Source: Lantana camara (lineage: Eukaryota; Streptophyta; Magnoliopsida; Lamiales; Verbenaceae). From it: 64,000 nucleotides of DNA. Below are positions 44,938-54,734 of the stretch, piece by piece; the first letter of the stretch is position 1; each line of letters starts with the position of its first letter. The DNA lies in contig CM074857.1 in the NCBI GenBank assembly GCA_037501455.1, positions 102,643,501 through 102,707,500 of the forward strand, written 5' to 3'. The notes beneath the pieces are model-generated. The model was not told where the DNA came from, did not search any database, and worked only from the letters and a program-made list of their open reading frames with translations. A program made the position numbers and the translations under genes.

Positions 44938-45502
44938 ATGGCAATCTCATCTGCAAAGGCTCAAGTATTTCATGTCAATGGAACTTATATATTGCACCAC
45001 AAATGGCAGTCCTGGTCCCGATGGAAGTGCAACTCCAGTTTTCCCTAGTAAATTCGGATAATTCTTGTATGAACCTGATTACGTGACACGAATTTGTACT
45101 GAATAGCTTAAAATTGTGGAAAGTTTATAATTTATATTTCATAAAAGTTTAATATTATTTTAAGTTAAAATTTCTGATTCTGCCCCCTCTTATTTGTATA
45201 CAGATGCTACTGTCCAGGTTGTCTGTTCCCCGAATGTGGTGGCCACCACGCAGGTTGAGTCGACCACCGATTCCAACGGGTTCTAGGAGCAATATATATT
45301 GATCTCCTATCCTAACGTGACAATTGATTCAGTAGTCTCAAATTGCCGCATATTTGTTCTAACACCTTTAGGGAACTGTAACTCGGCTCTGCCATCTGTA
45401 GGGCTCGAGTCAGACCTATTGCTCGTTAGAACCGTACAATTCGGGGTTTTTGAGGGTCACGTACATGTAGGAAAGAGTGGCTTAACGGAAGTAAAAAATT
45501 AA
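44938..45502 (+). pseudogene. Phylloplanin-like copy B, decayed
   Basis: Both exons of the family are present (44938-45047; 45204-45502) with the splice sites still recognisable. Exon 1 lacks the first part of the signal peptide: ATGGCAATC corresponds to the internal MAIS of copy A, and the upstream sequence is still alignable but without an ATG in frame. There is a one-base insertion after GGAACT (about 44983), so TGC ACC ACA AAT GGC falls out of frame. In exon 2 the codon corresponding to the Tyr in NGFYR is TAG (about 45281). The C-terminal end is scrambled. It is oriented opposite to A, C and D. Confidence 0.85.
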
Positions 45503-46390
45503 ATCGACAATGCACGCCAAGTGCCCAAAACCAATCAACCCAATGGATCAAATCTTCCTTTGTGCAATCAATCACGAGCTAATACAAGAAAAGAAATATA
45601 GCAACAAAAACAACACCAAGATTTACGGGAAAAACCCCAAAGTGGGGAAAAACCACCGGACAAAATCCGAGCAAACCTCCACTATAACCAATATAATGGG
45701 TACACAAGTTTCTTCCCTATCCAACAATTTAGGGGCATCTAATAATCATCATATCATCAAGAAGCACATGTTCTTGGTATACAACAATCCTCCAACACTT
45801 ACTCAATAAGAGTAGAAAAACAACAAGAAGATTGAACAAAAGTTTCTTCAAATTCAACCAAAACAGAGGCTCTGTTGTGAGATGAATATGTCAAGATCTA
45901 ACCGTTCAATCTTTGATCCCTTCAGTGAAAAACAAGGCTTAGGTGTTCAGAATCTACCTTCAAAATTTCAAGTGGATCAGAGAAGATTTCACCGTCCGAT
46001 CGTCGACGTCTTTCGGACTGCACAGAGCAGATTTTCTGGACAGCAACTTGGTTTCTTTGCTCTGTTTTCACTTCAGCCCCCTCCCTAACCCTTTTTCACG
46101 CGTTTTTCACTCTCCAATGCTTTGTTTTTCTCTAACTTCATTTTATCTATTGAAAGGAGGTAATTAATTAGTGGTGTAATTACAAAACAAACCCTTACTT
46201 ACTTCTTCCACTTAAGTCAAATTAAATGGGCATACTCACACACAAAATATTTATAATATATAACTTATGATATAACTTCCTCCTTATAGGAGAGAACCCC
46301 ACAGTACATGATTCCAGCAAGATTCACGCTTCAGCTATAGCTTGAGAACTACAAAAAGAAACTTTTAAAAAGCGAAGGCAGGGTTGTAAC
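45503..46390. other. Intergenic region with unclassified repeat-like DNA
   Basis: The stretch 45520-46180 is GC-richer and contains AAGATTTACGGGAAAAACCC, a style seen in retrotransposon LTRs, but no ends or domains were identified. No gene is recognised. Confidence 0.35.
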
Positions 46391-46638
46391 TAGGGGTGTT
46401 CATTCGGCATAACCGAACCGAACCGAATCGAAATTTTGGTACACTATTTTAGAGAACCGAATATCGAACCGAACCGAATCGAAATTTTGGTACACCATTT
46501 TAGAGAAGCGAATACCGAACCGAACTTCACGGTTCGATTCGGTAAAAAACCGTTTTACCAAAATTTCATATTAAAAAAAAATCTGGAAAAATGAAAAAAT
46601 ATATATTATATCATATATATTATATTATATATTAAAAG

Positions 46639-46675
<37 letters not shown>

Positions 46676-46931
46676 GGATAATAATCTGATCTAATATGTA
46701 TAAATATAATATGTATTACATATATATTTATATATAATATTTTATATATATTTATATAATTTCGGTATTCGGTACGGTACGGTATACCGAATCGGAATAC
46801 CGATACTGAACCGAATACCGAAATTTCAAAAAAAAAAAAAAAAAGATTATCAAACCGAAATTTCGGTTCGGTAATCGGTACCGACCGAAATTTCGGTTTC
46901 GGTCGGTTTTACCGAATTGTGCACACTCCTA
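46391..46931. mobile_element. hAT-type MITE (541 bp) rich in ACCGAA/TTCGGT
   Basis: The exact 8 bp duplication GTTGTAAC flanks it (46383-46390 and 46932-46939). The ends are TAGGGGTGTTCA and (inverted) TAGGAGTGTGCA, as in hAT elements. The arms are built from ACCGAACCGAA and TTCGGTTCGGT motifs in opposite orientation, so the whole element can fold back on itself; the centre is (TA)n-like. Confidence 0.88.
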
Positions 46932-47212
46932 GTTGTAACAAAATTCTATTTCATGGAACTCTGCAAATGACTATTTTGTTCTCGGGATTCAATTTAAATC
47001 AACCTCAAGTTCATCTTAAAATTCTTGACCTTTATCAAGCAAATTTTAGGCTCGAGTTCAAGTTAATTATATTAAAATGTTCGAGCTCAAGTGCATTTTT
47101 TTTTTATAATCAAATATATTCGAGCTTGACTCTGTACTTGAGCATATATATATATAGAGAGAGTTTTATTATTTAAAACAGTATTAGGTATGTATGAATT
47201 TGTATGTTGTGA

Positions 47213-47399
47213 CCTATGATGCATGGACACGGATACGGCGACACGGACACGACACGACACGGATACGGCGACACAGATTTTTTCTTGAATTTTCCACGTA
47301 AGGAGTGTCGGACACGGTGTCAGACACGAGTGTCCGACACGACACGGCATGACACGACACGACAAAATGATATTTTTAGAAGTGTCCGTGCATCATAGG
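47213..47399. mobile_element. Small TIR element, best-preserved copy (187 bp)
   Basis: The ends CCTATGATGCATGGACACGG and (inverted) CCTATGATGCACGGACAC are near perfect. The 6 bp sequence TTGTGA flanks both sides (47207-47212 and 47400-47405). The interior is made of repeated GACACG and GGATACGG motifs with GTGTCGGACACGGTGTC. There is no coding capacity. Related copies lie at 25661, 31646 and 43782. Confidence 0.8.
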
Positions 47400-47982
47400 T
47401 TGTGACTATGTTTTACATATATTGACATTACAAAGCTGATAATTCTATCATGATAAACTCTATACCATTGTTTATAATACGTGACTATCTTATATTTAGG
47501 TATAGTTACAACACGATCTATTTAGACCAAAAAATTAAATTTTAATCCCTGTAAATCTTGTTTGATCTAAGATCCCTAACGGAATTTGTAAAGGTATACT
47601 TATGCCATTGACGGTTGTATGAATGTTACATTGAATGTATGACAAAAATTACAAAATCATCTTTAAAGTTTACAAATATAAACAAAACTATCTCTATAAA
47701 TTATAAATTTAACAATATAGTCTCTGACATCAGAAATGAAATTAAAAAAATCGCGGAGGTATTTTTTAAACACGATTAGTATCTTATTTTGTCCGATCAA
47801 ACGAATTTTTTTTTTCTTATTTCATCCTCTAATTTATTTAATATTTGAATTACCAATTTATAACCCAAATACATGTAAAAATTACATTTAACCGCCACTC
47901 TTGGAGACACAAACATGAGTACATGACTTACAACATTGCATTCTTCTATTCTCACAAGCAACTAGTAATGCAACAATGGTCT
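47400..47982. other. 3' flank of phylloplanin-like gene C, interrupted by a repeat
   Basis: Parts of this flank (about 47413-47490 and 47810-47982) align by eye with the flank of pseudogene D (about 53390-53676). The sequence between, about 47495-47800, is absent from the D flank and starts TAGGTATAGTTACAA, resembling the sub-terminal part of the element at 51717; it is probably an insertion. Confidence 0.5.
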
Positions 47983-48538
47983 TCAAACAAGAGCAAAATT
48001 TTCTCCAGTCAAGTAGGTGACCGTCCCGTCCCCATCCGGCACCGTCCTAACGAACCGTAGGCTCCCCATGAGCCCGATTGGGGGCAGGGCAGCATTGCAG
48101 CTCGACAGAGGTGTCTGGACAAATATACGGCATGGGCCGACTATTGAATCAATCGTCGTGCCAGGTTGTGGGACCAACACGAGCAAGTAGACGCCCCTGG
48201 AGTTGGTTGTACCGGTCGGGGAGTTAGCGAGGACGTTTGCCATGCAGGCAACCGTCATGGACGCATCTGCACGTAGATTAGGAACGAAGTCAGAAATATT
48301 AATATCGGGATATTTTATGATTGTGTTACAATAAGATTTATATTTATATATAAGTTGTTTTGGGAAGAGACTTACTACGGAAAACAGGAGTTGCTCTTGC
48401 ATTAGAACCACGAGTGCCATTTATAGAGCAATACAAAGTTCCATTGAGATGAATTGTTCCCACTGCACCTTGGGCTTCTGCAGCTGACATTGCCATTATA
48501 GCAACCAAGAGGAAAACCAAGAAAGCTTTAAGGGCCAT
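47983..48538 (-). CDS. Phylloplanin-like secreted protein C (Pollen Ole e 1-like fold), 148 aa
   Basis: Two exons, 48376-48538 (163 bp, exactly the length of copy A exon 1) and 47983-48266; 149 codons. A signal peptide (MALKAFLVFLLVAIMAMSAA, cut near AEA-Q) precedes LNGTLYCSINGTRG, PVFRNASMTVACMAN, SRGVYLLVLVP, IVGPCRIFVQTPLSSCNAAL and SLRFVRTVPDG. Cysteine positions match copy A. The C-terminus ends ENFALV, slightly different from A. It looks intact. The function is as for copy A: secreted, surface or apoplast, probably defensive, inferred from phylloplanin. The intron is only 109 bp, against 822 bp in A, which carries the MITE. Confidence 0.85.
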
Positions 48539-48605
48539 GATTGAAAGCGAGAGATAATCAGCAAATAGAGAGTGAGATGAGCAAATAAAAAGTGCTGTAT
48601 TGTGG

Positions 48606-48614
48606 CATTTATAG
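48606..48614 (-). promoter_or_regulatory. Core promoter of phylloplanin-like gene C
   Basis: The minus strand reads CTATAAATGCCACAATACAGC about 70 bp upstream of the ATG, aligned with the TATAAATTGGCCA core of copies A and B. Confidence 0.55.
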
Positions 48615-48685
48615 AGAGAGCAAAATCGTACTGTATTTTCTTATTTCTTTATAACCGTAGATCGGGATCCAGATATGTATATCAC

Positions 48686-48865
48686 GGAAAATTCTAGCCC
48701 AGACCCGGCTTGGCCGAGCCCAAACCAATTAAAAAGCAAGTGTATTACACTTGCCATTTGATTGGTCACTCTCCCTGAATTTTCCACCAACCACACGGCA
48801 AGTGTAAAACACTCGCCCCCTCGTTACACCGGTTTGGCCGAGCCAGGCTCGGGCTAGAATTACCC
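48686..48865. mobile_element. Small Mutator-type MITE (180 bp)
   Basis: The exact 9 bp duplication GTATATCAC (48677-48685 and 48866-48874) flanks it. The ends GGAAAATTCTAGCCCAGAC and (inverted) GGGTAATTCTAGCCCGAGCC are similar, and CGGCTTGGCCGAGCC / GGTTTGGCCGAGCC recur inside. It lies about 150 bp upstream of gene C. Confidence 0.8.
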
Positions 48866-49039
48866 GTATATCACATAGTTGTTTTCTATTGTTTCTAAAA
48901 TTATGCACATGTTAGTGATGCGTAATTAATAATGATAGACATATACTTTTATGAATGGAATATATTTTTGCAAGATTTCGTATGAATAAGTATTAACTAT
49001 TAATATATTATATATGAAAGAGTGGCTCTCTTTCGTAGT

Positions 49040-49195
49040 GGGTGCTTAGTGCCTTCCAGGCACCGGCTAAACCTTGTTAGTGAGACCTAACACTTTTTTT
49101 TTTCCCTACACATGGGATTTTAACCCAACATCTTGTCTTGGAGAATGAACTAATTAACCATTTGGACCAACCCTTGTTGGCTTAGTAAGACCTAA
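49040..49195 (-). mobile_element. Probable tRNA-derived SINE
   Basis: The minus strand reads GTTGGTCCAAATGGTTAATT, then GTTGGGTTAAAATCCCATG, spaced like the A and B boxes of a tRNA gene, followed by a part of about 80 bp unrelated to tRNA. The B box is degenerate (GGTTAAAATCC). Confidence 0.5.
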
Positions 49196-49892
49196 CTTAA
49201 TATACGAATATCAAATTGTTATTAGGAAATTATATTAATTGATAATTATTATTAGAGAAAATTATTAATTTCGTCCCATAAAGTAATCCATTTGTAATTT
49301 TGATCCCAACAGTTGTCACTGTCTCAGTTTACATCCCATAAAGTCTTTTTTTTTTTTTTTCTAAAATTAGGTCTCACTGACCAATTTCCGTAAAAAACAA
49401 ACGTTTGACCGTAAAAATAAATGTTTGACCGTCCAAAAAATTGTTTTTCAGCCCTTATTGTTTGTTTATGTTTCTAAACCTATCCCAAACTATTTAAATT
49501 CTATATTTTAACGGGTAATGTGAGATAAGTTTCCAGTAGGGCATGATATTTTTACTTTAATCCCCAATTGGGCATCAAATTTTTATTTTAGACCCAACGT
49601 GTAGTATGAATATGATAGAATGCAGTATTTATATCCTATTATGTTAGTATAAGTTTTCACCACTCTCAAACATGTTGTATAAATTTCACATAATGTAGCA
49701 CTAAAATGTTCTAATGCAGTATTTATATCGTATTATGTTGTATAAATTTTCGGGGACTAAAGTAAAAATCTCCAAAACTGGAGGGAGCTTATTTGAAACT
49801 GCCCATATTTTAACGCTAAATTATTTAAAGTATATATTTAATTAGCACATATATATATCTATCTATATATATATACACACACACACACAAAC

Positions 49893-49930
<38 letters not shown>

Positions 49931-50041
49931 CATATATATTATATACACTTATTATATAATATGTATGCGTATTATATATATTATAGACAAGTATATATTG
50001 GTTCCAAGAAAAGAAAAAGGAGACAAGTACATAGGGTTAAA
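49196..50041. other. AT-rich intergenic region with microsatellites
   Basis: It contains (TA)n and (CA)n tracts at about 49848-49925. At about 49260-49380 it carries TTTCGTCCCATAAAGT-type sequence common at the ends of plant MITEs, but paired ends were not resolved. No gene is seen. Confidence 0.4.
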
Positions 50042-50194
50042 ATGAGAATTCCACCTACAACGGTTGAACAAGACTTTATAATGTCTCAACAAAGTTTTTG
50101 CACAGGTGAACTAATACAGGGCAAGGTGATTGTGAAGAAAGGTGGCAGAAAGTTCATGTGCTTTTCTGCAGTTTCATCCGGTGGACAACCTTAG
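50042..50194 (+). pseudogene. Unrecognised coding-like fragment
   Basis: A 50-codon open stretch (MRIPPTTVEQDFIMSQQSFC ... ending AVSSGGQP) with coding-like composition, in contrast to its TA-rich upstream. It ends in a TAG. It could be the last exon of a lost gene or the tail of a transposase; no family is recognised. No upstream exon was found. Confidence 0.3.
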
Positions 50195-50604
50195 AAGCTC
50201 TTTAAATTTTAAACTATGTTTTGTATGCCTAAACAAACCTTGCTTGTTAATTTTTGGGCTCAGTACTGTTTTGGGATGTGTTGCTTGTGATCGTAGCCTT
50301 TGAAGGTGAAACTTGAAACACCAACTTTTGATGGTTCTTTTGTTATAATGCAAGGTATTATTGGTTAGACAATTAATCCAACTACGGGAGAACATTTATT
50401 ACTTGCTATGTCATTCATTTATTTTCTTTATTATTGCTGTATGAGGCAAAATCATCCCGCCCAACCTTATAGATAATAAAAACAAAAATAGCAAGACCAT
50501 TTCATACTAGTCTGCATGGAATACATATTTTCTTTGCTACATAACAAACTTTTCTAGTTGCAAGTATTCAGAGGCTACAGAAGCACTTTTAATAACAAAA
50601 TAAG

Positions 50605-51090
50605 CTACACAAGCGCTTTGACTACCAAAAATAAGAAAATAAACCCTACGACACAAGTAAGCCCTATCAACAGCTTCTTAATTGCCTCCATCATGAGCTT
50701 GAATTCAACATCCCTTAGCTTCATTTCATTCCTCTTCTCCATCAATTGACCCTCCAGTTTTTCACTTCATTTTCCAACGTTTCAATTTTTCTGAGCAAAC
50801 CAGGCATTATCGTTTGTGCCCTAGCGCACATTTCATCATCAAACCACTGGAAGAAATCGCATCCCTTGCATGGGAGAAAAAAGAGATTGTAATTAATTAA
50901 CTGATACTAGATCACACCATTGCAGGTAAATTAAGGAAAATAAAATAATTACCCTTTGAGCACAACTGTAGAATCGTCTTCCTGGGTTGTTAGGGGTCCA
51001 AGAAGTCAGAAGAACAGCGCGAGCCCCACAAAGGCACCAACGAGGGTCGAAGTTGTGAAAACGGTTAGAACTTGAGCGTGATGATGGCAT
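50605..51090 (-). pseudogene. GRF-type zinc-finger small protein, frameshifted before its membrane anchor
   Basis: Exon 50953-51090 (ATG at 51090) and an exon from 50864 encode a GRF zinc finger: WCLCGARAVLLTSWTPNNPG, RRFYSCAQR, GCDFFQWFDDEMCARA, with the C-x-C-G...C...C ligands complete. The frame continues through PGLLRKIETLENEVKNWRVN and stops at 50742. Re-read one base over from the five-A run (plus 50758-50762), the strand continues LEGQLMEKRNEMKLR, a charged helix, then a hydrophobic stretch (GLTCVVGFIFLFLVV) with a stop at 50605. That coiled-coil plus C-terminal anchor is the usual layout of this plant family, so a one-base loss in the A-run is likely. A true 86-residue truncated gene or a sequencing error are alternatives. 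Confidence 0.65.
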
Positions 51091-51706
51091 CGGTCTTTCT
51101 AGAGAAGGTAATGGATGATGGAGCAAGGTACATCGTATCCTTCATGGGGGTTTCTTTGGAGGTTATGAAGCCATGGTGATTTTATGATTAGGGTTCTTGA
51201 CCAATTTGGGAAAAAAATTTATAGGCACATTAATTCTGAGATATATAAATAATAGGGTGGGGATGAGTTCACCAAAAAAAAGAAATAGGGTGGGGATGTG
51301 ATTGTTATAAGCGGGAAATTTTCCCTCCAAATGTTGCTTACATGGATTTTTTTTAAAAATCATAATGCCACATATACAACTCTTTATATAGGTGGACATG
51401 GAAGTTTCAGCAAAGTGGTATTTTATTGTCATGTAGGACAAAGGGTCGGGTTTCCGGCAAGATCGGGCGGGTTCCGGCCAAAATTGATCCTAAATTGTCA
51501 ATTTTTTGAGATACAGAGTATTTTTACCACCGGCAAATGAACTGTTATTGAAGTGCAAAATGGGGTCACTTGGTAACCCAATTTTGCAATTTTCCCTATC
51601 TTCTTGAGTTGTTTTTTAGCATTGAGTTAGGTCATGTCCATTATTCTATAGTTATACCTCTTTTCCTTTTGTTATTGCAAATTTTGGTGAAACTTTTGAT
51701 TGGTAA
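51091..51706. other. Intergenic region
   Basis: No coding region or repeat with clear ends was recognised between the GRF locus and the Pack-MULE-like element. Confidence 0.4.
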
Positions 51707-51716
51707 TTTGGTCTAA

Positions 51717-52010
51717 GGGAAAATTACATCCACCTACCCTGTAGTTAGGTATAATTACAATCCAATCCAATCCAATCCATCATTATCGAGAATTTACAAA
51801 TAAGTCCCTATAAGTATTGTTTGGCTTGAGGTCCCTGATGGAAAATATAAATTTACCTCTATACCCCTGATGGAATTGCAATTTTTTTTTCACAATTTTT
51901 TAATTAAATGTTAAAAATACGAAATGACAAAGTTACCTTTCATGTTATGTAATTAAAAATTCATTTTATATACATATTATATATATATACACATATAATA
52001 TCTAACATAC

Positions 52011-52056
<46 letters not shown>

Positions 52057-53243
52057 ACTATATATCCATCCCTTTCCCCACCCCATGCCTTCAAAGATGC
52101 AGGGGTCGCCGGCGACAAAATTTGTGGACGCCGCACGGTGCAACCATCGTCGTCCCGCCCCCACCACACCACGCCACTGTCTCCCTCGCCAAATTCGTCG
52201 CCGTTGCCCTTCCCAAATCATTGTGCGTGTGTGTTATTGTGTGGCTGTCTTTGTGGAGAAGAAGAAGTGGTGGTGTTGGTGTTGGTCGTGGTTGTTGATG
52301 GTGATGGAGAGACAGGGAAGGCGATGGACTTGAGGGAAGAGGAAGGGAGGGCGATGGATGGCGCCGAAAGTGGTGGTGGTGGTTGATGGTGAGTTGAATT
52401 GGTGGTGGCGGTGAAGAATTGGCTGCGGTTGGTGTTGGTTGTGGTGAAGGTGGCGACTGGTCTTGGTGGAGGTGGTGGTCGCCGGAAGAGCTCGCCGGAG
52501 AAGGAGCCTCAGCCTCCGCCATTGCCGCGTCTCTGATTCGTCATGGAGCCACCACTGTTAAAAATCGGGGCACGAAATTGGTACCAATGCGATCCTCCTA
52601 TTGCGGTGATCAAAAAGCACTACACATACGCGAATTCGGCGAAGAAACGAGAAGTCCCCAATTCTTAGTGTCACCATCATCTTCTCCGACGGCCACTGTT
52701 GGGTTCTCTTTTTTTTTTAATTATGAAATAAAATAGAATTTATATGAATAAATTTATTAAATATATATATATATATATTAAATTTTCTCAAAATACAAAA
52801 CCATGATATCTATTTTTTTAATTTTTATTAGAAATAATTATATAATAAAAGAATATGCATTTAATTACTAATTAAAAATATAAATATACACAGTAAAAAT
52901 AAGATTTATCAATTATATATATTGCCTTTTTTTGAATTTTTGAAAAATATAATATTAATATAATTTGAACACAAAGATAAATAGTTTATATTTTTTAACA
53001 AAACGATCCATGAAAAAATGACAATTACATTGCAGTCCCTGAAGGTATGTTGGTAAAATTATAAAAATAATAAAATATTCAGGGTTATTTTCGGCATTAC
53101 AGTGTCAAAACATAACGGAACCCTAACGGTTTCGAGGATCTCAAATGGAACATGAACTATAGGGACTTATTTATAATTTATCGATAATGATGGATTGGAT
53201 TGTAATTATGCCTAACTACAGGGTAAGTGGATGTAATTTTCCC
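51717..53243. mobile_element. Pack-MULE-like element (1527 bp)
   Basis: The exact 10 bp duplication TTTGGTCTAA flanks it (51707-51716 and 53244-53253). The TIRs exceed 100 bp: GGGAAAATTACATCCACCTA, then CCCTGTAGTTAGG, pairs with GGGAAAATTACATCCACTTA, then CCCTGTAGTTAGG, inverted at the right end; both then carry ATCCAATCC and ATAAGTCCCTATA. Between AT-rich shoulders with (TA)n tracts lies a cargo of about 650 bp (52070-52715) of much higher GC. There is no transposase. The structure is that of a Mutator-like element that has taken up host gene sequence. Confidence 0.85.
52091..52522 (-). CDS. Open reading frame in the Pack-MULE cargo, unknown
   Basis: A 143-codon frame with an ATG in good context (gcaATGGCG) and a GC-rich leader upstream (minus strand 52523-52715). 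The product starts MAEAEAPSPASSSGDHHLHQ and is Pro/Ser/His-rich low complexity with no recognised domain. It may be the 5' end of a captured gene. Opposite-strand frames also exist, so coding status is uncertain. Confidence 0.3.
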   Translation of the reverse strand: MAEAEAPSPASSSGDHHLHQDQSPPSPQPTPTAANSSPPPPIQLTINHHHHFRRHPSPSLPLPSSPSPSLSLHHHQQPRPTPTPPLLLLHKDSHTITHTHNDLGRATATNLARETVAWCGGGGTTMVAPCGVHKFCRRRPLHL

Positions 53244-53253
53244 TTTGGTCTAA

Positions 53254-53676
53254 TTGGATTCAAGTGTTGTAATTCATGTTTAATGTAGTGAGTTTTTTTT
53301 CGTGTTAGTGGTTTAATGTTGCGCGTCTCCTGTCTTAACGTTCACTCTTGTACGGTTGTAGGTGTAACTCTATTAATTAAAGTTTGTGAGCTGCTAATAA
53401 TTCTATCATATAAACTTCATTGCCATTGTTTATCATATATGTCAAATTCCGTTTGGAAAAACTCATGAGAACTTTTCGTCGCATGATAATAACCTTGAGC
53501 ATGAACCACAATTAATTAATTTCGTATTTCATCCTTTATTTAATATATGAATTACCAATTTATAATCCCAATATATGTGACATTAACCACCAATCTTGGA
53601 GACACATACATGACTTATGACAAGCCACGTTGCATCCTTTTATTCTCAAAAGCTACCAATAATGCAAGAATGGTCT
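53254..53676. other. 3' flank of pseudogene D
   Basis: Aligns by eye with the 3' flank of gene C (AATTACCAATTTATAA, CTTGGAGACACA, AATGGTCTTCAA and other shared blocks), showing that the duplicated unit extended at least 280 bp past the stop codon. Confidence 0.6.
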
Positions 53677-53968
53677 TCAATTAACTGCAAAATTCACTCC
53701 AGTCAAGTAGGTGATCGTCCCGACCCCAACCGGCACCGACCTAACCAACCATAGGTTCCCGATGAGACCGATGGGGGGTAGGGTAGGATTGAAGTTCGAT
53801 AGAAGTGTTTGGACAAATATACGACAATTTCCGACTATTGAATCGATCAATTGTTGCGTCAGGTTGTCGCTCCAACTCGACCGATCGAGTAGATGCCGTT
53901 AGAGTCGGTTGAGCCAGTCGAGGAGTTAGCGAGGGCATCCGCCATGCAAGCAACCAATATGGAAGCAT
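53677..53968 (-). pseudogene. Phylloplanin-like copy D, exon 2 relic
   Basis: The exon 2 homologue of gene C is present from the acceptor (TTTGTAG|ATGCTTCC) to the TGA at 53677. After the GIYSI-like segment the frame is lost (insertions near 53850-53880), giving several stops, then FVQT-like and LIGNL-like pieces return in another frame. Exon 1 is missing; at its expected place begins Ty1/copia reverse-transcriptase sequence. Confidence 0.8.
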
Positions 53969-54002
53969 CTACAAAGAAATTTAGGAACAAAGCCCTCGAT
54001 AG

Positions 54003-54555
54003 AGAGAAACAATGAAGGAAGAGATCAGAGCTCTGGAAAAAATTGATAGTTGGGAAGTATGTCTACTACCGGAGGTTAAGGAACCTATACTGGAATGTAA
54101 ATGGGTCTACACAATCAAGCATAAGATGGATGACACAATTGAAAGATACAAGGCAACACTTGTGGCTAAGGGCTACACACAGACTTACGAGATCAATTAT
54201 ATGGAAACCTTCTTCCCCATAGCCAAAATCGACACTATTAGAATAAGCAATTTCTAGAAGAATCTATTTGAGGAATTCGAAATGAAAAACCTAGTGGGCT
54301 AAGGTACCTTCTTGGGATCGACATAATGAGACCGGATCACCGTATCTTCATCTCAAAGAGGAAATATATACTTGATCTTCTAGCAGAGGTTGGACTGATT
54401 GACTATAAAACGAAATATACTCCAATGGTCCAGAATCATCGATAGGGATCTTCCCAGATCAAGTACCTAGGAACAAGGAACGACACTAAAAACTCTAGGA
54501 AAATAGATCTATTTGGCTCACACTAGGCTGGACATTGTCTATGTCATGGGGATCA
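54003..54555 (+). pseudogene. Ty1/copia reverse transcriptase fragment, decayed
   Basis: Reads as copia RVT_2: MKEEIRALEKIDSWEVC, ECKWVYTIKHKMD, YKATLVAKGYTQTYEINYME, then after a stop and a deletion FLGIDIMRPDHRIFISKRKY and ILDLLAEVGLIDYKTKYTPM. The middle of the polymerase domain with its catalytic YxDD is missing. It is truncated at its right end by the Athila insertion at 54564. Confidence 0.85.
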
Positions 54556-54734
54556 TAAGTCAGTGATGTATCAGTTTATTGCATGGATTTGTAGGGCAAA
54601 TTTAGCTAAATTCAAGCAGTTTTAAGAACTTATAACGTGATTTATGCTCCTTATTAGGTACCTTTTACCTTGGAGTTGAAAAGACGGATAAAAGCAAAAC
54701 CATGCAATAAAGGGCGAAAAACTAGAGATTTCTA

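Noticed and set aside
52048..52386. Plus-strand proteins in the Pack-MULE cargo
   Set aside because: Several overlapping frames are open because of GC-rich low-complexity sequence; none shows a domain. The minus-strand frame with a leader-like upstream is at best the better candidate.
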